64,000 nucleotides of DNA from Mycobacterium parmense (GTDB lineage: Bacteria > Actinomycetota > Actinomycetes > Mycobacteriales > Mycobacteriaceae). Of this stretch, positions 1 to 8,613 are shown piece by piece (position 1 is the stretch's first letter; each line of letters opens with the position of its first letter). The translations under genes and the position numbers were made by a program. The stretch covers positions 3,472,001 to 3,536,000 of the forward strand of contig NZ_AP022614.1 of assembly GCF_010730575.1 (NCBI RefSeq), written 5' to 3'. The notes under the pieces were generated by a model that saw only the letters and a program-made list of their open reading frames with translations, did no database searches and was not told the origin of the DNA.

Positions 1-2
1 AG

Positions 3-149
3 TGGATGATCACCGCCGCCCGCACCCGGCCGGTGCGGATCGCGCCGCGCATGGCCATCGCGGCCAAGGCGCTGGACACCTTCGGCCCCCGCTGGGTCAA
101 CGCGATCATGCAGCGGCAGAGCGTGCAGCCGAACCCGGCCGGCAGCTGA
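3..149 (+). CDS. SDR-family oxidoreductase, C-terminal end (partial)
   Basis: The last 48 codons of a gene that begins before the window. The readable tail (WMITAARTRPVRIAPRMA and onward) is Arg/Ala-rich and resembles the C-terminus of the mycobacterial short-chain dehydrogenase Rv0547c. Its position next to a VOC protein and pitA also fits that gene. The Rossmann and YxxxK parts are outside the window, so the family call rests on the tail and the order of neighbours. Confidence 0.6.
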   Translation, partial: WMITAARTRPVRIAPRMAIAAKALDTFGPRWVNAIMQRQSVQPNPAGS

Positions 150-180
150 GCCGGCCCGCGAGCGTGATAGACACGACGCT

Positions 181-588
181 ATGGAGATCCTGGCCAGCCG
201 GATGCTGCTCCGGCCGGCGGACTATCAGAGGTCGCTGAGCTTCTACCGCGACCAGATCGGCCTGGCGATCGCGCGCGAATACGGGGCCGGGACGGTGTTC
301 TTCGCCGGTCAGTCTTTGCTGGAGCTGGCCGGTTTCGGCTCCCCGGACCACTCCCGCGGCCCCTTCCCCGGCGCGCTGTGGCTCCAGGTCCGCGACATCG
401 CAGCAACCCAGGCCGAGCTCGAAAAGCGAGGGGTCGCAATAGCGCGCGAGGCGCGCCGCGAACCCTGGGGCCTGCACGAGATGCACGTCACCGACCCGGA
501 CGGCATCACCCTGATCTTCATCGAGATCCCCGCTGACCATCCGTTGCGGCGCGACACCCGAGGTGAACGACAGGGAACGTCTGGTTAA
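181..588 (+). CDS. VOC/glyoxalase-family protein
   Basis: A 135-residue protein with one vicinal-oxygen-chelate fold: an N-terminal strand-helix unit (LASRMLLRPADYQRSLSFYR) and a C-terminal unit ending in the typical LHEMHVTDPDGITLIFIE signature. A single VOC module usually works as a dimer, as a metal-dependent lyase, dioxygenase or resistance protein; the substrate cannot be read from sequence. It corresponds to Rv0546c. The 3' end overlaps a phased repeat array that may regulate pitA. Confidence 0.8.
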   Translation: MEILASRMLLRPADYQRSLSFYRDQIGLAIAREYGAGTVFFAGQSLLELAGFGSPDHSRGPFPGALWLQVRDIAATQAELEKRGVAIAREARREPWGLHEMHVTDPDGITLIFIEIPADHPLRRDTRGERQGTSG

Positions 589-600
589 CTGCCAGGTAAC
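561..600 (+). promoter_or_regulatory. Phased AAC direct repeats upstream of pitA (candidate Pho-type box)
   Basis: Four short repeats (AGGTGAAC, CAGGGAAC, TGGTTAAC, CAGGTAAC) whose AAC ends fall at 568, 578, 589 and 600, so they are spaced 10, 11 and 11 bases. Response regulators of the PhoB/RegX3 class bind direct repeats of about 11 bases. The array ends 85 bases before the pitA start and partly overlaps the VOC gene. A role in phosphate control is inference. Confidence 0.35.
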
Positions 601-685
601 ATCTGGCGACGAGTCAAGGTACACCTGCGATTTGGCTGTTCGACCATTAGACAACTGAATCCTCCTACCACGAGAATCAGGCGCT

Positions 686-1936
686 GTGAACATAGAGTTG
701 TTCCTCCTAATCATTGTCGTAGTCACGGCTCTCGCCTTCGATTTCACCAACGGATTCCACGACACGGGCAACGCCATGGCGACCTCCATCGCCAGTGGCG
801 CGCTGGCCCCCAAGGCGGCTGTCGCGCTGTCCGCGGTGCTCAACCTCGTGGGTGCCTTCATGTCCACGGCCGTCGCGGCGACCATCGCCAAAGGCCTGAT
901 CGACGGGCACATCGTCACGCTGGAACTGGTGTTCGCCGGCCTCGTCGGCGGCATCGTCTGGAACCTGCTCACCTGGCTCCTCGGCATCCCGTCGAGCTCC
1001 TCGCACGCGTTGATCGGCGGCATCGTCGGCGCCACGATCGCCGCCGTCGGCGGGCACGGCGTGCTCTGGAAGGGCCTGGTCTCCCACGTACTCATCCCGG
1101 CGGTCGTCGCCGCGATCCTGGCCATCGGGGTCGGCGCGCTCGCGACCTGGCTGGTCTACCGCGTCACCCGCGGGCTGGAAGAAAAGCGCACCGAGGCCGG
1201 CTTCCGCTACGGCCAGTGGGGTTCGGCCTCGCTGGTCTCGCTGGCCCACGGCACCGGTGACGCGCAGAAGACGATGGGCATCATCTTCCTGGCGCTGATG
1301 TCCTACGGGTCGATCAGCAAGAGCGCTTCGGCGCCGCCGCTGTGGGTGATCGTGGGTTGCGCGTTGTCGATGGCGGCGGGCACCTACCTGGGCGGCTGGC
1401 GGATCATTCGCACCCTGGGCAAGGGCCTCGTCGAGATCAGGTCCCCGCAGGGCATGGCCGCCGAATCGTCTTCGGCCGCAGTCATTCTGTTGTCCACCCA
1501 CTTCGGGTACGCCCTGTCGACCACGCAGGTCTGCACCGGCTCGGTGCTGGGCAGCGGGCTGGGCAAGCCCGGCGGCGAGGTGCGCTGGGGCGTGGCCGGC
1601 CGGATGGCCACCGCGTGGCTGGTGACGCTCCCGCTGGCCGGGCTGGTCGGCGCCATCACCTACTGGATCGTCCATCTGATCGGCGGGTATCCCGGCGCGA
1701 TCATCGGCTTCGGGTTGCTGGTCGCGGTCTCCACCGTCATCTACATCCGGTCGCGCAAGGTCAAGGTCGACCACAACAACGTCAACGCCGAATGGGAAGG
1801 CAGCCTCACCGCCGGCCTCGAAGGCCTGGAGGAAAAGCAAGGTCCGCCGGGCACGGGACCCCTGATCGGCGGCGCCGCCGCCGGATCCGGGTCGGGCTCC
1901 GAAGGTGACACCGTGAGCGCGGGGAACCCGTCATGA
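686..1936 (+). CDS. pitA: Low-affinity inorganic phosphate permease PitA
   Basis: A 416-residue polytopic membrane protein of the PiT family, which moves metal-phosphate with protons across the inner membrane. Both family signatures are visible: DFTNGFHDTGNA at residues 19-30 and SLAHGTGDAQKTMG near 186-199. About ten hydrophobic segments fill the rest, and the tail is hydrophilic and Gly-rich. The GTG start gives the expected N-terminal membrane helix. The stop overlaps the next gene by ATGA, so the two are probably translated together. The upstream phased repeats suggest phosphate-responsive control, which is untested. Confidence 0.95.
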   Translation: MNIELFLLIIVVVTALAFDFTNGFHDTGNAMATSIASGALAPKAAVALSAVLNLVGAFMSTAVAATIAKGLIDGHIVTLELVFAGLVGGIVWNLLTWLLGIPSSSSHALIGGIVGATIAAVGGHGVLWKGLVSHVLIPAVVAAILAIGVGALATWLVYRVTRGLEEKRTEAGFRYGQWGSASLVSLAHGTGDAQKTMGIIFLALMSYGSISKSASAPPLWVIVGCALSMAAGTYLGGWRIIRTLGKGLVEIRSPQGMAAESSSAAVILLSTHFGYALSTTQVCTGSVLGSGLGKPGGEVRWGVAGRMATAWLVTLPLAGLVGAITYWIVHLIGGYPGAIIGFGLLVAVSTVIYIRSRKVKVDHNNVNAEWEGSLTAGLEGLEEKQGPPGTGPLIGGAAAGSGSGSEGDTVSAGNPS

Positions 1937-2250
1937 GCCACTTCAGCGAGTGGTTCAACTACCAGGCGTCGCTGCGAATCCTGATCTTCAGCATGCTGGC
2001 GGGCGCCGCTCTGCCCGGGCTGTTCGCCCTCGGGCTGCGGTTCCATGCGGTCGGCGCCGGGGCCGTCGCCGCTGACGGCAGTCAGCCGCACAAGAACCCG
2101 GCGCTGGTGGCGGTGGCCTGGGCGATCTACGCCGTCGTGCTGGCGGTGATCGTCTTCGCCCTGCTCTACATCTCCCGGGACTTCATCTCGTCGACCTTGC
2201 ACACCTCGTTCCTCGGAGGGAAACCGAGCGCCCCCGCAGTCCACCACTAG
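1933..2250 (+). CDS. Small membrane protein coupled to pitA (Rv0544c-like)
   Basis: A 105-residue protein with two clear membrane segments, about residues 15-36 (ILIFSMLAGAALPGLFALGL) and 56-80. Its ATG overlaps the pitA stop codon (ATGA), so expression is likely coupled to the permease. I do not recognise a catalytic motif. A role as an accessory or regulatory subunit of PitA is suggested only by this linkage. Confidence 0.85.
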   Translation: MSHFSEWFNYQASLRILIFSMLAGAALPGLFALGLRFHAVGAGAVAADGSQPHKNPALVAVAWAIYAVVLAVIVFALLYISRDFISSTLHTSFLGGKPSAPAVHH

Positions 2251-2301
2251 ACTGGAACTGTCCACCCGACTGCCGATCCCCTCGCCCGGAGAGATAGCAC
2301 A

Positions 2302-2595
2302 GTGAACGGATTCCTCGGTTCGATAGTGTCGTGGTTGCGAGCGGGATACCCGGAGGGCATCCCCCCGACGGATACGTTCGCGGTGCTGGCCCTGCTGACG
2401 CGCCGGATGTCCAACGACGAGGTCAAGGCCGTCGCACAGGAGTTGATGCAGCGCGGCGACTTCGACAACGTCGACATCGGCGTGGCGATCACCCAGATCA
2501 CCGACGACCTGCCGTCCCCGGAGGACGTCGAGCGGGTGCGGCAGCGGTTGGCGGCCAAGGGCTGGCCGTTCGACGAGGCCGAGGACCCCGCATAG
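2302..2595 (+). CDS. DUF3349-family protein (Rv0543c-like)
   Basis: A 97-residue soluble acidic protein (VNGFLGSIVSWLRAGYPEGI and onward) matching the small mycobacterial DUF3349 family. The GTG start is preceded by a purine-rich GGAGAGA. No catalytic residues can be assigned. The predicted content is helical, including the segment EDVERVRQRLAAKGWPFDEA near the C-terminus. It lies just upstream of menE, whose likely start is 47 bases past this stop. Confidence 0.85.
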   Translation: MNGFLGSIVSWLRAGYPEGIPPTDTFAVLALLTRRMSNDEVKAVAQELMQRGDFDNVDIGVAITQITDDLPSPEDVERVRQRLAAKGWPFDEAEDPA

Positions 2596-2642
2596 CGGTC
2601 CTGACCGCGGTCGGCGTCCCCCCGGGCGCGGCCGTCTCGGCG

Positions 2643-3761
2643 TTGTTGCCCGCGCTGGAACGGGCCCTGACCGGCCGCGGTCCCGCCCTGCTGCCGGTGG
2701 CCCCCGGCGACGATCGTTCGCCCGACGGCCTGCGGGCCGGAGCCGAGATCGACGACGACGTCGCCCTGGTGGTGACGACCTCGGGAACGACGGGCACACC
2801 CAAGGGCGCGCTGCTGACCGCCGCCGCGCTCACCGCCAGCGCCGCGGCCACGCACGACCGGCTGGGCGGGCCGGGCCGGTGGCTGCTGGCGTTGCCGCCC
2901 CACCACATCGCCGGGATCCAGGTGCTGGTGCGCGGCGCGCTCGCCGGTTGCGCTCCCGTTGAGCTCGACGTCTCGGCGGGGTTCGACGTGGCTCGGCTGC
3001 CGGGCGCGGTCCGGCGCCTGGGCTCCGGCCGGCGCTACACCTCCCTGGTGGCCGCGCAGCTCGCCAAGGCGCTCGCCGACCCCGCCGCCGCGGCGGCGCT
3101 CGCCGAGCTCGACGCCGTGCTGCTCGGCGGTGGGCCGGCCCCGCGACCGGTCCTCGACGCGGCGGCCGCGGCCGGGGTGGCGGTGGTCCGCACCTACGGC
3201 ATGAGCGAGACCGCCGGTGGCTGCGTCTACGACGGCGTCCCGCTGGACGGGGTGCTGCTGCGGATCAGCGACGGGCGCATCGTCATCGGCGGGGCGACCC
3301 TGGCCAAGGGGTACCGCAACCCCGTAGCTCCCGATCCTTTCGCCGAGCCCGGCTGGTTCCGCACCGACGACTTGGGCGCCCTGGAGCGAACCGGCGACGG
3401 CGCGGGCGACGGCGTGCTGACCGTGCTGGGCCGCGTCGACGACGCGATCAGCACGGGTGGGCTGACCGTGCTGCCCCAGCCGGTCGAGGAGGCGCTGCGC
3501 ACCCACCCGGCCGTCGGCGACTGCGCGGTCTTCGGCGTGGCCGACGACCGGCTGGGGCAGCGGGTGGTGGCCGCCGTGGTGCCGCGCGAGGGCCGCGAGG
3601 CGCCGACGCTGGCCGCGCTGCGCGCCCACGTCGCGACGGCGCTGGACGCCACGGCCGCGCCCCGCGAGCTGCACATCGTCGACGCGCTGCCGCGGCGGGG
3701 GATCGGCAAGCTCGACCGGGCCGCGCTGGTGCGCCGCTTCGCCGGCGCGGCGGGTCAATAG
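2643..3761 (+). CDS. menE: o-Succinylbenzoate-CoA ligase MenE
   Basis: An ANL-superfamily adenylating enzyme that activates o-succinylbenzoate with CoA in menaquinone synthesis. Motifs in order: the P-loop TTSGTTGTPKGALLTA, the TYGMSETAGG motif, the hinge-region GWFRTDDLG and the C-terminal GIGKLDR with the catalytic lysine. The open frame extends further upstream, overlapping the DUF3349 gene, but has no ATG or GTG near the family N-terminus. I chose the TTG at 2643, giving 372 residues, close to the usual mycobacterial length. menA lies in the same window. The start is the uncertain part. Confidence 0.88.
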   Translation: MLPALERALTGRGPALLPVAPGDDRSPDGLRAGAEIDDDVALVVTTSGTTGTPKGALLTAAALTASAAATHDRLGGPGRWLLALPPHHIAGIQVLVRGALAGCAPVELDVSAGFDVARLPGAVRRLGSGRRYTSLVAAQLAKALADPAAAAALAELDAVLLGGGPAPRPVLDAAAAAGVAVVRTYGMSETAGGCVYDGVPLDGVLLRISDGRIVIGGATLAKGYRNPVAPDPFAEPGWFRTDDLGALERTGDGAGDGVLTVLGRVDDAISTGGLTVLPQPVEEALRTHPAVGDCAVFGVADDRLGQRVVAAVVPREGREAPTLAALRAHVATALDATAAPRELHIVDALPRRGIGKLDRAALVRRFAGAAGQ

Positions 3762-3772
3762 GCTGTCCGGCT

Positions 3773-5125
3773 GTGAGGATCGCTGCCCGAGAAGCTTCAG
3801 CCGTCGCGATCGGGGCCGCCCTGGTGGCGGCGGCGTTCGTGCTGCCCCACATGAACCTGGGCGTCAAGCCACGGCTCGACATCGGACCCGAGCGGCTGGC
3901 CACCCACGCCGGGTCCGCGCCCATCTTCGGCGCCTGGGAGGTACACGCCAGCTGGGGCACCGGCCCCGCCATCCTCATCGCGGTCGCCGCCGTGCTGTGG
4001 GGACCGGCGCTGGCACAACGGGTTTCGTGGCGCGTTCTGACGCTGGGCACCTGGGCCACCGCCTGCGCGTGGGCCTTCGCGCTGGCGATGATCGACGGCT
4101 GGCAGCGCGGCTTCGCCGGCCGGCTGACCACCCGCGACGAGTACCTGTCGGCGGTGCCGGGCGTCACCGACATCCCCGCCGCGCTGCGCACTTTCGCCGG
4201 CCGCATCCTGGACTTCCAGCCCAACTCCTGGACCACCCACGTCTCCGGGCATCCGCCCGGCGCCCTGCTGACGTTCGTCTGGCTGGACCGGATCGGCCTG
4301 CACGGCGGCGCCTGGGCCGGATTGCTGTGTCTGCTGGTCGGCACCAGCGCGGCGGCGGCCGTGCTGGTCGGGGTTCGCGCGCTGTCCGACGAGCAGACCG
4401 CGCGCCGCGTCGCGCCGTTCGTGGCGGTGGCGCCGACGGCCATCTGGGTCGCGGTCTCCGCCGACGGATACTTCGCCGGTGTCACCGCGTGGGGCATCGC
4501 GCTGCTGGCGGTGGCGGTGCACCGCCCGGTCCGGTCCCCCGCACTGGTGGCCGCCGGCGCGGGGCTGCTGCTGGGCTGGGGCGTGTTCTTGAGCTACGGC
4601 CTGATCCTGATGGGACTTCCGGCGCTGGCCGTCCTGGTTTCGGCCGGCAACGGCCGGGCGGCCCTGCGGGCGCTCGTCCCGGCCGCGCTCACCGCGCTGG
4701 CGGTGGCGGCGGCCTTCGCGGTCGCCGGGTTCTCCTGGTTCGACGGCTATAACCTTGTGCAGCAACGCTATTGGCAGGGTATCGCGAAGGACCGGCCGTT
4801 TGCTTACTGGTGGTGGGCGAACCTGGCGTGCGTGGTCTGTGCAATCGGATTGGGCAGCGTCGCCGGAATCAGCGCGATGTTCGACATGCCGGCGCTTCGG
4901 CGGCGCTCCGGCTTTCACCTGGTGCTGTGGGCCATGCTGGCCGCGATCGTGGCCGCGGACCTGAGCATGCTCAGCAAGGCGGAGGTAGAGCGCATCTGGC
5001 TGCCGTTCACCATCTGGCTGACCGCGGCGCCCGCCCTGCTGCCGGTCCGGTCACACCGGATGTGGTTGGCACTCAACGCCGCCGGGGCACTGCTGATCAA
5101 CACCATCATGGTCACCCACTGGTAG
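3773..5125 (+). CDS. Polytopic membrane protein, possible GT-C-type transferase (Rv0541c-like)
   Basis: A 450-residue integral membrane protein with roughly ten to twelve hydrophobic segments. A non-membrane loop near residues 120-165 carries polar residues and a SGHPPGALLTF motif. Such a loop after the first helices is typical of GT-C glycosyltransferases that use polyprenyl-phosphate sugars, and the next locus encodes a dolichol-phosphate-sugar synthase-like enzyme. That link is inference. The GTG start lies 11 bases after menE, so co-transcription is likely. Confidence 0.75.
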   Translation: MRIAAREASAVAIGAALVAAAFVLPHMNLGVKPRLDIGPERLATHAGSAPIFGAWEVHASWGTGPAILIAVAAVLWGPALAQRVSWRVLTLGTWATACAWAFALAMIDGWQRGFAGRLTTRDEYLSAVPGVTDIPAALRTFAGRILDFQPNSWTTHVSGHPPGALLTFVWLDRIGLHGGAWAGLLCLLVGTSAAAAVLVGVRALSDEQTARRVAPFVAVAPTAIWVAVSADGYFAGVTAWGIALLAVAVHRPVRSPALVAAGAGLLLGWGVFLSYGLILMGLPALAVLVSAGNGRAALRALVPAALTALAVAAAFAVAGFSWFDGYNLVQQRYWQGIAKDRPFAYWWWANLACVVCAIGLGSVAGISAMFDMPALRRRSGFHLVLWAMLAAIVAADLSMLSKAEVERIWLPFTIWLTAAPALLPVRSHRMWLALNAAGALLINTIMVTHW

Positions 5126-5148
5126 GGGCGAGAGCCACGAAGGCTGCG

Positions 5149-5811
5149 CTACAGGCCGGCCGCCCGGGTGGCCCGGGCGAACCGGCTGTCTGAGCTACAG
5201 GCGTCCCGCACGGCGGCGACGTCGCCGACGACGTCGAAGTCGGCCAGCCGTGGCGCCGGCGCCACCTCGACGCCGTTGTCGCGCAACGCTTTCAGTGTCA
5301 GTTCACCGGTATCGGGTTGCGACATCGGGACGGTTCGCAGGCAGTCGGCCATCGCGGGCGCGCGGACGCCCAGCACCCACCAGCCACCGTCGTCGGCCAG
5401 ACCGAGCACCGCCGGTGCCCCGGTGAGCCGGCGCGCGCAGCCGGCCAGCAGGTCAGCGGTCACCTGCGGGGTGTCCATCCCGATCTGCAGCACGGGATGG
5501 CCGTTCGCGGAGTCGGCGTGCGCGTTGGCGAGCCGGTCGGCGAAGCCGTCGCCGCGCTGGGAGATCACCGCGAAGGACTCCAGCCGCCCGCGGATCTCGT
5601 CGGCGCGCGCGGCGGCGCCTAGGTCGCCGGTCAACGCCACCACCCGCGCCGCGACGGGCGCGTCCGCCACCGCGTCCAGCGTGTCCAGCAGCGCGGCGGC
5701 GGCGATGTCGGCCGCAACCCGCTCCCCCACCGTCGCGGCCAGCCGGGTCTTGGCCAGGCCGGGCTCCGGCGCCTTGGCGACCACCAGCAGCGTCACCGGC
5801 ACGACAGTCAT
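5149..5811 (-). CDS. TIGR04282/DUF2064 glycosyltransferase-like protein (Rv0540-like)
   Basis: A 220-residue protein beginning MTVVPVTLLVVAKAPEPGLAK, the nucleotide-binding start typical of the DUF2064 (TIGR04282) GT-A-like family. A DTPQVTADLL segment and ADDGGWWVLGVR follow, both conserved in that family. Its ATG overlaps the stop of the upstream GT2 gene (ATGA). The two probably form a small sugar-transfer operon. The donor and acceptor are unknown. Confidence 0.8.
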   Translation of the reverse strand: MTVVPVTLLVVAKAPEPGLAKTRLAATVGERVAADIAAAALLDTLDAVADAPVAARVVALTGDLGAAARADEIRGRLESFAVISQRGDGFADRLANAHADSANGHPVLQIGMDTPQVTADLLAGCARRLTGAPAVLGLADDGGWWVLGVRAPAMADCLRTVPMSQPDTGELTLKALRDNGVEVAPAPRLADFDVVGDVAAVRDACSSDSRFARATRAAGL

Positions 5812-6470
5812 GAAATGACCTTCCAGAAGTCCAGAATCGCGGTGACGCTGCCGCGCAGCGAGCCGCTCACCTTCGACTTGCCGCCCGTGCGGGGACCGTA
5901 GCTGACGTCCAGTTCCACGACGTGCCAGCCGGCCGCCGCGGCCCGCACCAGCAGCTCGAGGGGATAGCCGGACCGCCGGTCGGCGACACCGAGATTCAGC
6001 AGCGCCTCGCGGCGGGCCACCCGCATCGGCGCGATGTCGTGCACCGGCAGGCCGTGGCGGGTGCGCAACCGCCAGCTCATCACCACGGTGCCCACCCGGG
6101 CGACCCACGGCCAGCGCAGCCCGCGCACCGGGCGGCGCCGCCCGATCACCAGGTCGGCGCCCCGCTCGAGCTCGGCGACCAGGCGCGGCAGGTCACCGGC
6201 GTCCATCGACCCGTCGGCGTCGATGACCGCCACGATCGGGGTCGTCGCGGCGACCACGCCCGCATGCACCGCCGAACCGTAGCCCGCCCGCGGTTCGGCC
6301 ACGACCCGGGCGCCGTGCCGGCGGGCGACACCGGCCGTGTCGTCGGTGCTGTTGTTGTCGACCACCAGCGCCTGGTAGCCGGCCGGGACCGCCGCCAGCA
6401 CCGCCGGGAGCGACTCCTCCTCGTTGAGACAGGGCAACACCACGGTGACCACGTCGTCGGCGTCGGGCAT
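5808..6470 (-). CDS. GT2 glycosyltransferase, polyprenyl-phosphate sugar synthase type (Rv0539-like)
   Basis: A 220-residue GT-A enzyme. It shows VVLPCLNEEESLPAVLAAV at the N-terminus, the VVDNNSTDDTA loop, the metal-binding VIDADGSMDAGDLPRLV and an RRREAxx-like region. These are hallmarks of dolichyl- or polyprenyl-phosphate mannose/glucose synthases. It lacks the C-terminal membrane helices of some relatives and should be a peripheral enzyme. It is coupled by ATGA to the downstream DUF2064 gene. Confidence 0.85.
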   Translation of the reverse strand: MPDADDVVTVVLPCLNEEESLPAVLAAVPAGYQALVVDNNSTDDTAGVARRHGARVVAEPRAGYGSAVHAGVVAATTPIVAVIDADGSMDAGDLPRLVAELERGADLVIGRRRPVRGLRWPWVARVGTVVMSWRLRTRHGLPVHDIAPMRVARREALLNLGVADRRSGYPLELLVRAAAAGWHVVELDVSYGPRTGGKSKVSGSLRGSVTAILDFWKVIS

Positions 6471-6495
6471 GCCTTGACCTTAGGGACGCCCCCGC

Positions 6496-8304
6496 TCAGA
6501 AGCCGTGATGGCCCCCACCACCGCCGCCGGTGCCGCCGCCACCGCCCGTGGCGCCGTGCGGCTGTTGGGGCACCGCCGGCTGTTGCGGGACCACCGGCTG
6601 CTGCGGAACCACCGGCTGCTGGGCGTGCGTCGACGGCACGCTCGGCTGCGTCTGGGTCGGCAGCGTCTGCGTCGGCTGCGTCTGCGTCGGCTCGGTCGTG
6701 GGCGCCGGGTGCGTGGTCGAAGGCGGCGAATACGTGGTGGTCGGCGGCGAATACGTCGTGGTGGGCGGCGAATAGCTCGTCGTCGGCGGTTCCGTGGTGG
6801 TCGGCGGCGAATACGACGTGGTGGGCGGCGAATAGCTCGTCGTCGGCGGCTCGCTGGTGGTCGGCGGCGAATACGACGTGGTCGGCGGCGAGGAGGTGGT
6901 CGGGGGGGTGTAAGGCGGCTGGGGCGGGTTGTAGGGCGGCCGCGGCGGATAGCCGGGATGCCAGCCGGGGTAAGGGACGATGATCGGGATCGGCAGCGGC
7001 ATACCCGGATTCGGGTTCGGCACGAAGCCGGGAGTGCCGGGTGTCTCGGGTCCGACCGGGACCGGCGCGACGGGCCCTGGCACGTTCTGCGCGGGCGGCG
7101 TCACCTGCTGGGGAACCGAAGGCGCGGGGACGGTCCCGCCCTGGAAGCCCGCGTTGGGCGCGTTGGGGGGCGGCGGCGGCACCGGGGCCTGCTGCTGGGT
7201 GGGCAGCAGCGGCATGAACTTTCCCGGTGCGGCGTTCTGGCGTCCCACCACCGGCGCCTGGCTCGCGGTCGGACGAACGGCGATTGCCACCGCGGCGGCC
7301 AGCGAGGCCAGCCCGATCACCGCGAAGGCGATGACGGCGTTGCCGATCAGCAGCGACCGCCGGCTGAGCCGAGCCGGGCCGGCCTCCTCGACGTCGTCGT
7401 ACTCCGGGCCGTACTCGTCGATCTCGCCGGGATACTGCCCGGCGTCGTCGGCCATCGAATAGGCGAGCTGCTGGTCAGGCGCGTTCGGGTCGCCCACCTG
7501 GGCGGGCGGCACGATCATCGTCTCGTCGCCGGCGAGCCCGGCCGCGGGGGCCAGCGCCGTCGCATCCCCGGCGAGGCCGGCCGCCGGCGCCAGCGCGGTG
7601 GCGTCCCCCGCGAGGCCCATCGCCGGCGCCATCGCCGTGGCGTCCCCGAGCAGTCCGGCGGCCGCCGGCCCTGCCGCCAAAGCCGCGCCGCGGGCCAGTG
7701 CGAAGGTGGGGTCGTCGGCGACCTGGACCCGCATGGTCGAGTCGTCGCGCAGCTGGTCGGCGATGCGGGTGAGGTCGGGTGACGCCCCCACCAGGAACAG
7801 CTCGCGCGGGGCGCCGGCCTCGGCACCGAGCCGGGCCATCATCGTGTCGAACATGGCGGTCGGGTCGCCGCCCGCGAGCGGCGCGGAGGCCAGCACGGTC
7901 GGGGGCGCGTCGCCGCCCGGACCCGCGGCCGGCACCGACAGCGTCGCCGTCTCGTCGTCCATCACCAGGGCGGCGCCCGGCTGCCCGGCGGCGCGCATCA
8001 GCGCCGCCACCGCCTGCGACTCCGACAGCACCGCGACGTTGTGGACGCCGGAATCCTCCAGCATCCGCCGCAGCTGGTCGGCCTTGGGGTCGTCGGACCA
8101 GCACACCCGGGTGCCGACCAGGCGGTGCTGCTCGTCGGCCAGCAACCGGTTCGTCCCCACCACGGTCTCGGTCAGTTTCCCCACCGGGTTGCCCTCGAGC
8201 TCGACGACGGACTGGTCGATCACGTCCGCGCCCCGCGCGCCCGACCCGATAAGCGCCAAGCGGGCGACGGGTCCTGTGACGGCGACCCCCAAAACGACGT
8301 CCAT
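6496..8304 (-). CDS. Pro/Thr-rich membrane-anchored protein with N-terminal actin/Hsp70-like domain (Rv0538-like)
   Basis: A 602-residue protein starting MDVVLGVAVTGPVARLALIG behind an AAGGAGAA ribosome site. The N-terminal ~200 residues look like the DUF7159/Hsp70-type domain found in mycobacterial membrane proteins. An Ala-rich segment with three GLAGDATALAPA-type repeats follows. One membrane helix lies near residues 318-342. The exported part is a Pro/Thr tract with many SPPTT and EPPTT units, then a Gly/His tail. The tract is probably cell-wall exposed and a candidate for O-mannosylation. Function unknown. Confidence 0.8.
   Translation of the reverse strand: MDVVLGVAVTGPVARLALIGSGARGADVIDQSVVELEGNPVGKLTETVVGTNRLLADEQHRLVGTRVCWSDDPKADQLRRMLEDSGVHNVAVLSESQAVAALMRAAGQPGAALVMDDETATLSVPAAGPGGDAPPTVLASAPLAGGDPTAMFDTMMARLGAEAGAPRELFLVGASPDLTRIADQLRDDSTMRVQVADDPTFALARGAALAAGPAAAGLLGDATAMAPAMGLAGDATALAPAAGLAGDATALAPAAGLAGDETMIVPPAQVGDPNAPDQQLAYSMADDAGQYPGEIDEYGPEYDDVEEAGPARLSRRSLLIGNAVIAFAVIGLASLAAAVAIAVRPTASQAPVVGRQNAAPGKFMPLLPTQQQAPVPPPPPNAPNAGFQGGTVPAPSVPQQVTPPAQNVPGPVAPVPVGPETPGTPGFVPNPNPGMPLPIPIIVPYPGWHPGYPPRPPYNPPQPPYTPPTTSSPPTTSYSPPTTSEPPTTSYSPPTTSYSPPTTTEPPTTSYSPPTTTYSPPTTTYSPPSTTHPAPTTEPTQTQPTQTLPTQTQPSVPSTHAQQPVVPQQPVVPQQPAVPQQPHGATGGGGGTGGGGGGHHGF
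6500..6910 (-). repeat. Pro/Thr and Gln-Pro coding repeats in the Rv0538-like gene
   Basis: Internal coding repetition of about 15-24 bases, encoding PPTTSYS, PPTTTYS and PPTTTEP units near 6725-6900. PTQTQ and QQPVVP units follow toward the C-terminus. Such tracts often vary in copy number between strains. Confidence 0.8.
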
Positions 8305-8613
8305 CCCGGTTCTCCTTCGGCCGGCCACCCCGCAACCAGCAATGTCCCGGCATCATTACACTGGCGATACCGTTGGCAGTATCAGTCATTCGGGCGAAGG
8401 TTCGCCTATTGCGCAGCCTAACCAGCTTGCCGAACGACGGGCCGGTCGCCCGGGGAGTCGCCTCCGCGGACGTGCCGGCGTCGGTCACCGCCACGGCCTC
8501 CGAACGGAGAATATGTTCGCAACCGAGCAGTGCGGCCGGCCCGGCAGGGCATTGCCCCACCGCACAACCCAACCTGCGCCAAGAGTAGCCGCGTTCGATT
8601 CCCGGGAGGCATT
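8305..8613. promoter_or_regulatory. Divergent intergenic region between the Rv0538- and Rv0537c-like genes
   Basis: A 309-base spacer between divergent genes. It holds two inverted repeats: GATAC (8366-8370) with GTATC (8379-8383), and GGCGAA (8393-8398) with TTCGCC (8401-8406). Either could be an operator for both promoters. The part from about 8420 to 8595 holds only weakly coding-like sequence. Ribosome sites for the flanking genes sit at its edges. No RNA gene was recognised. Confidence 0.4.
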
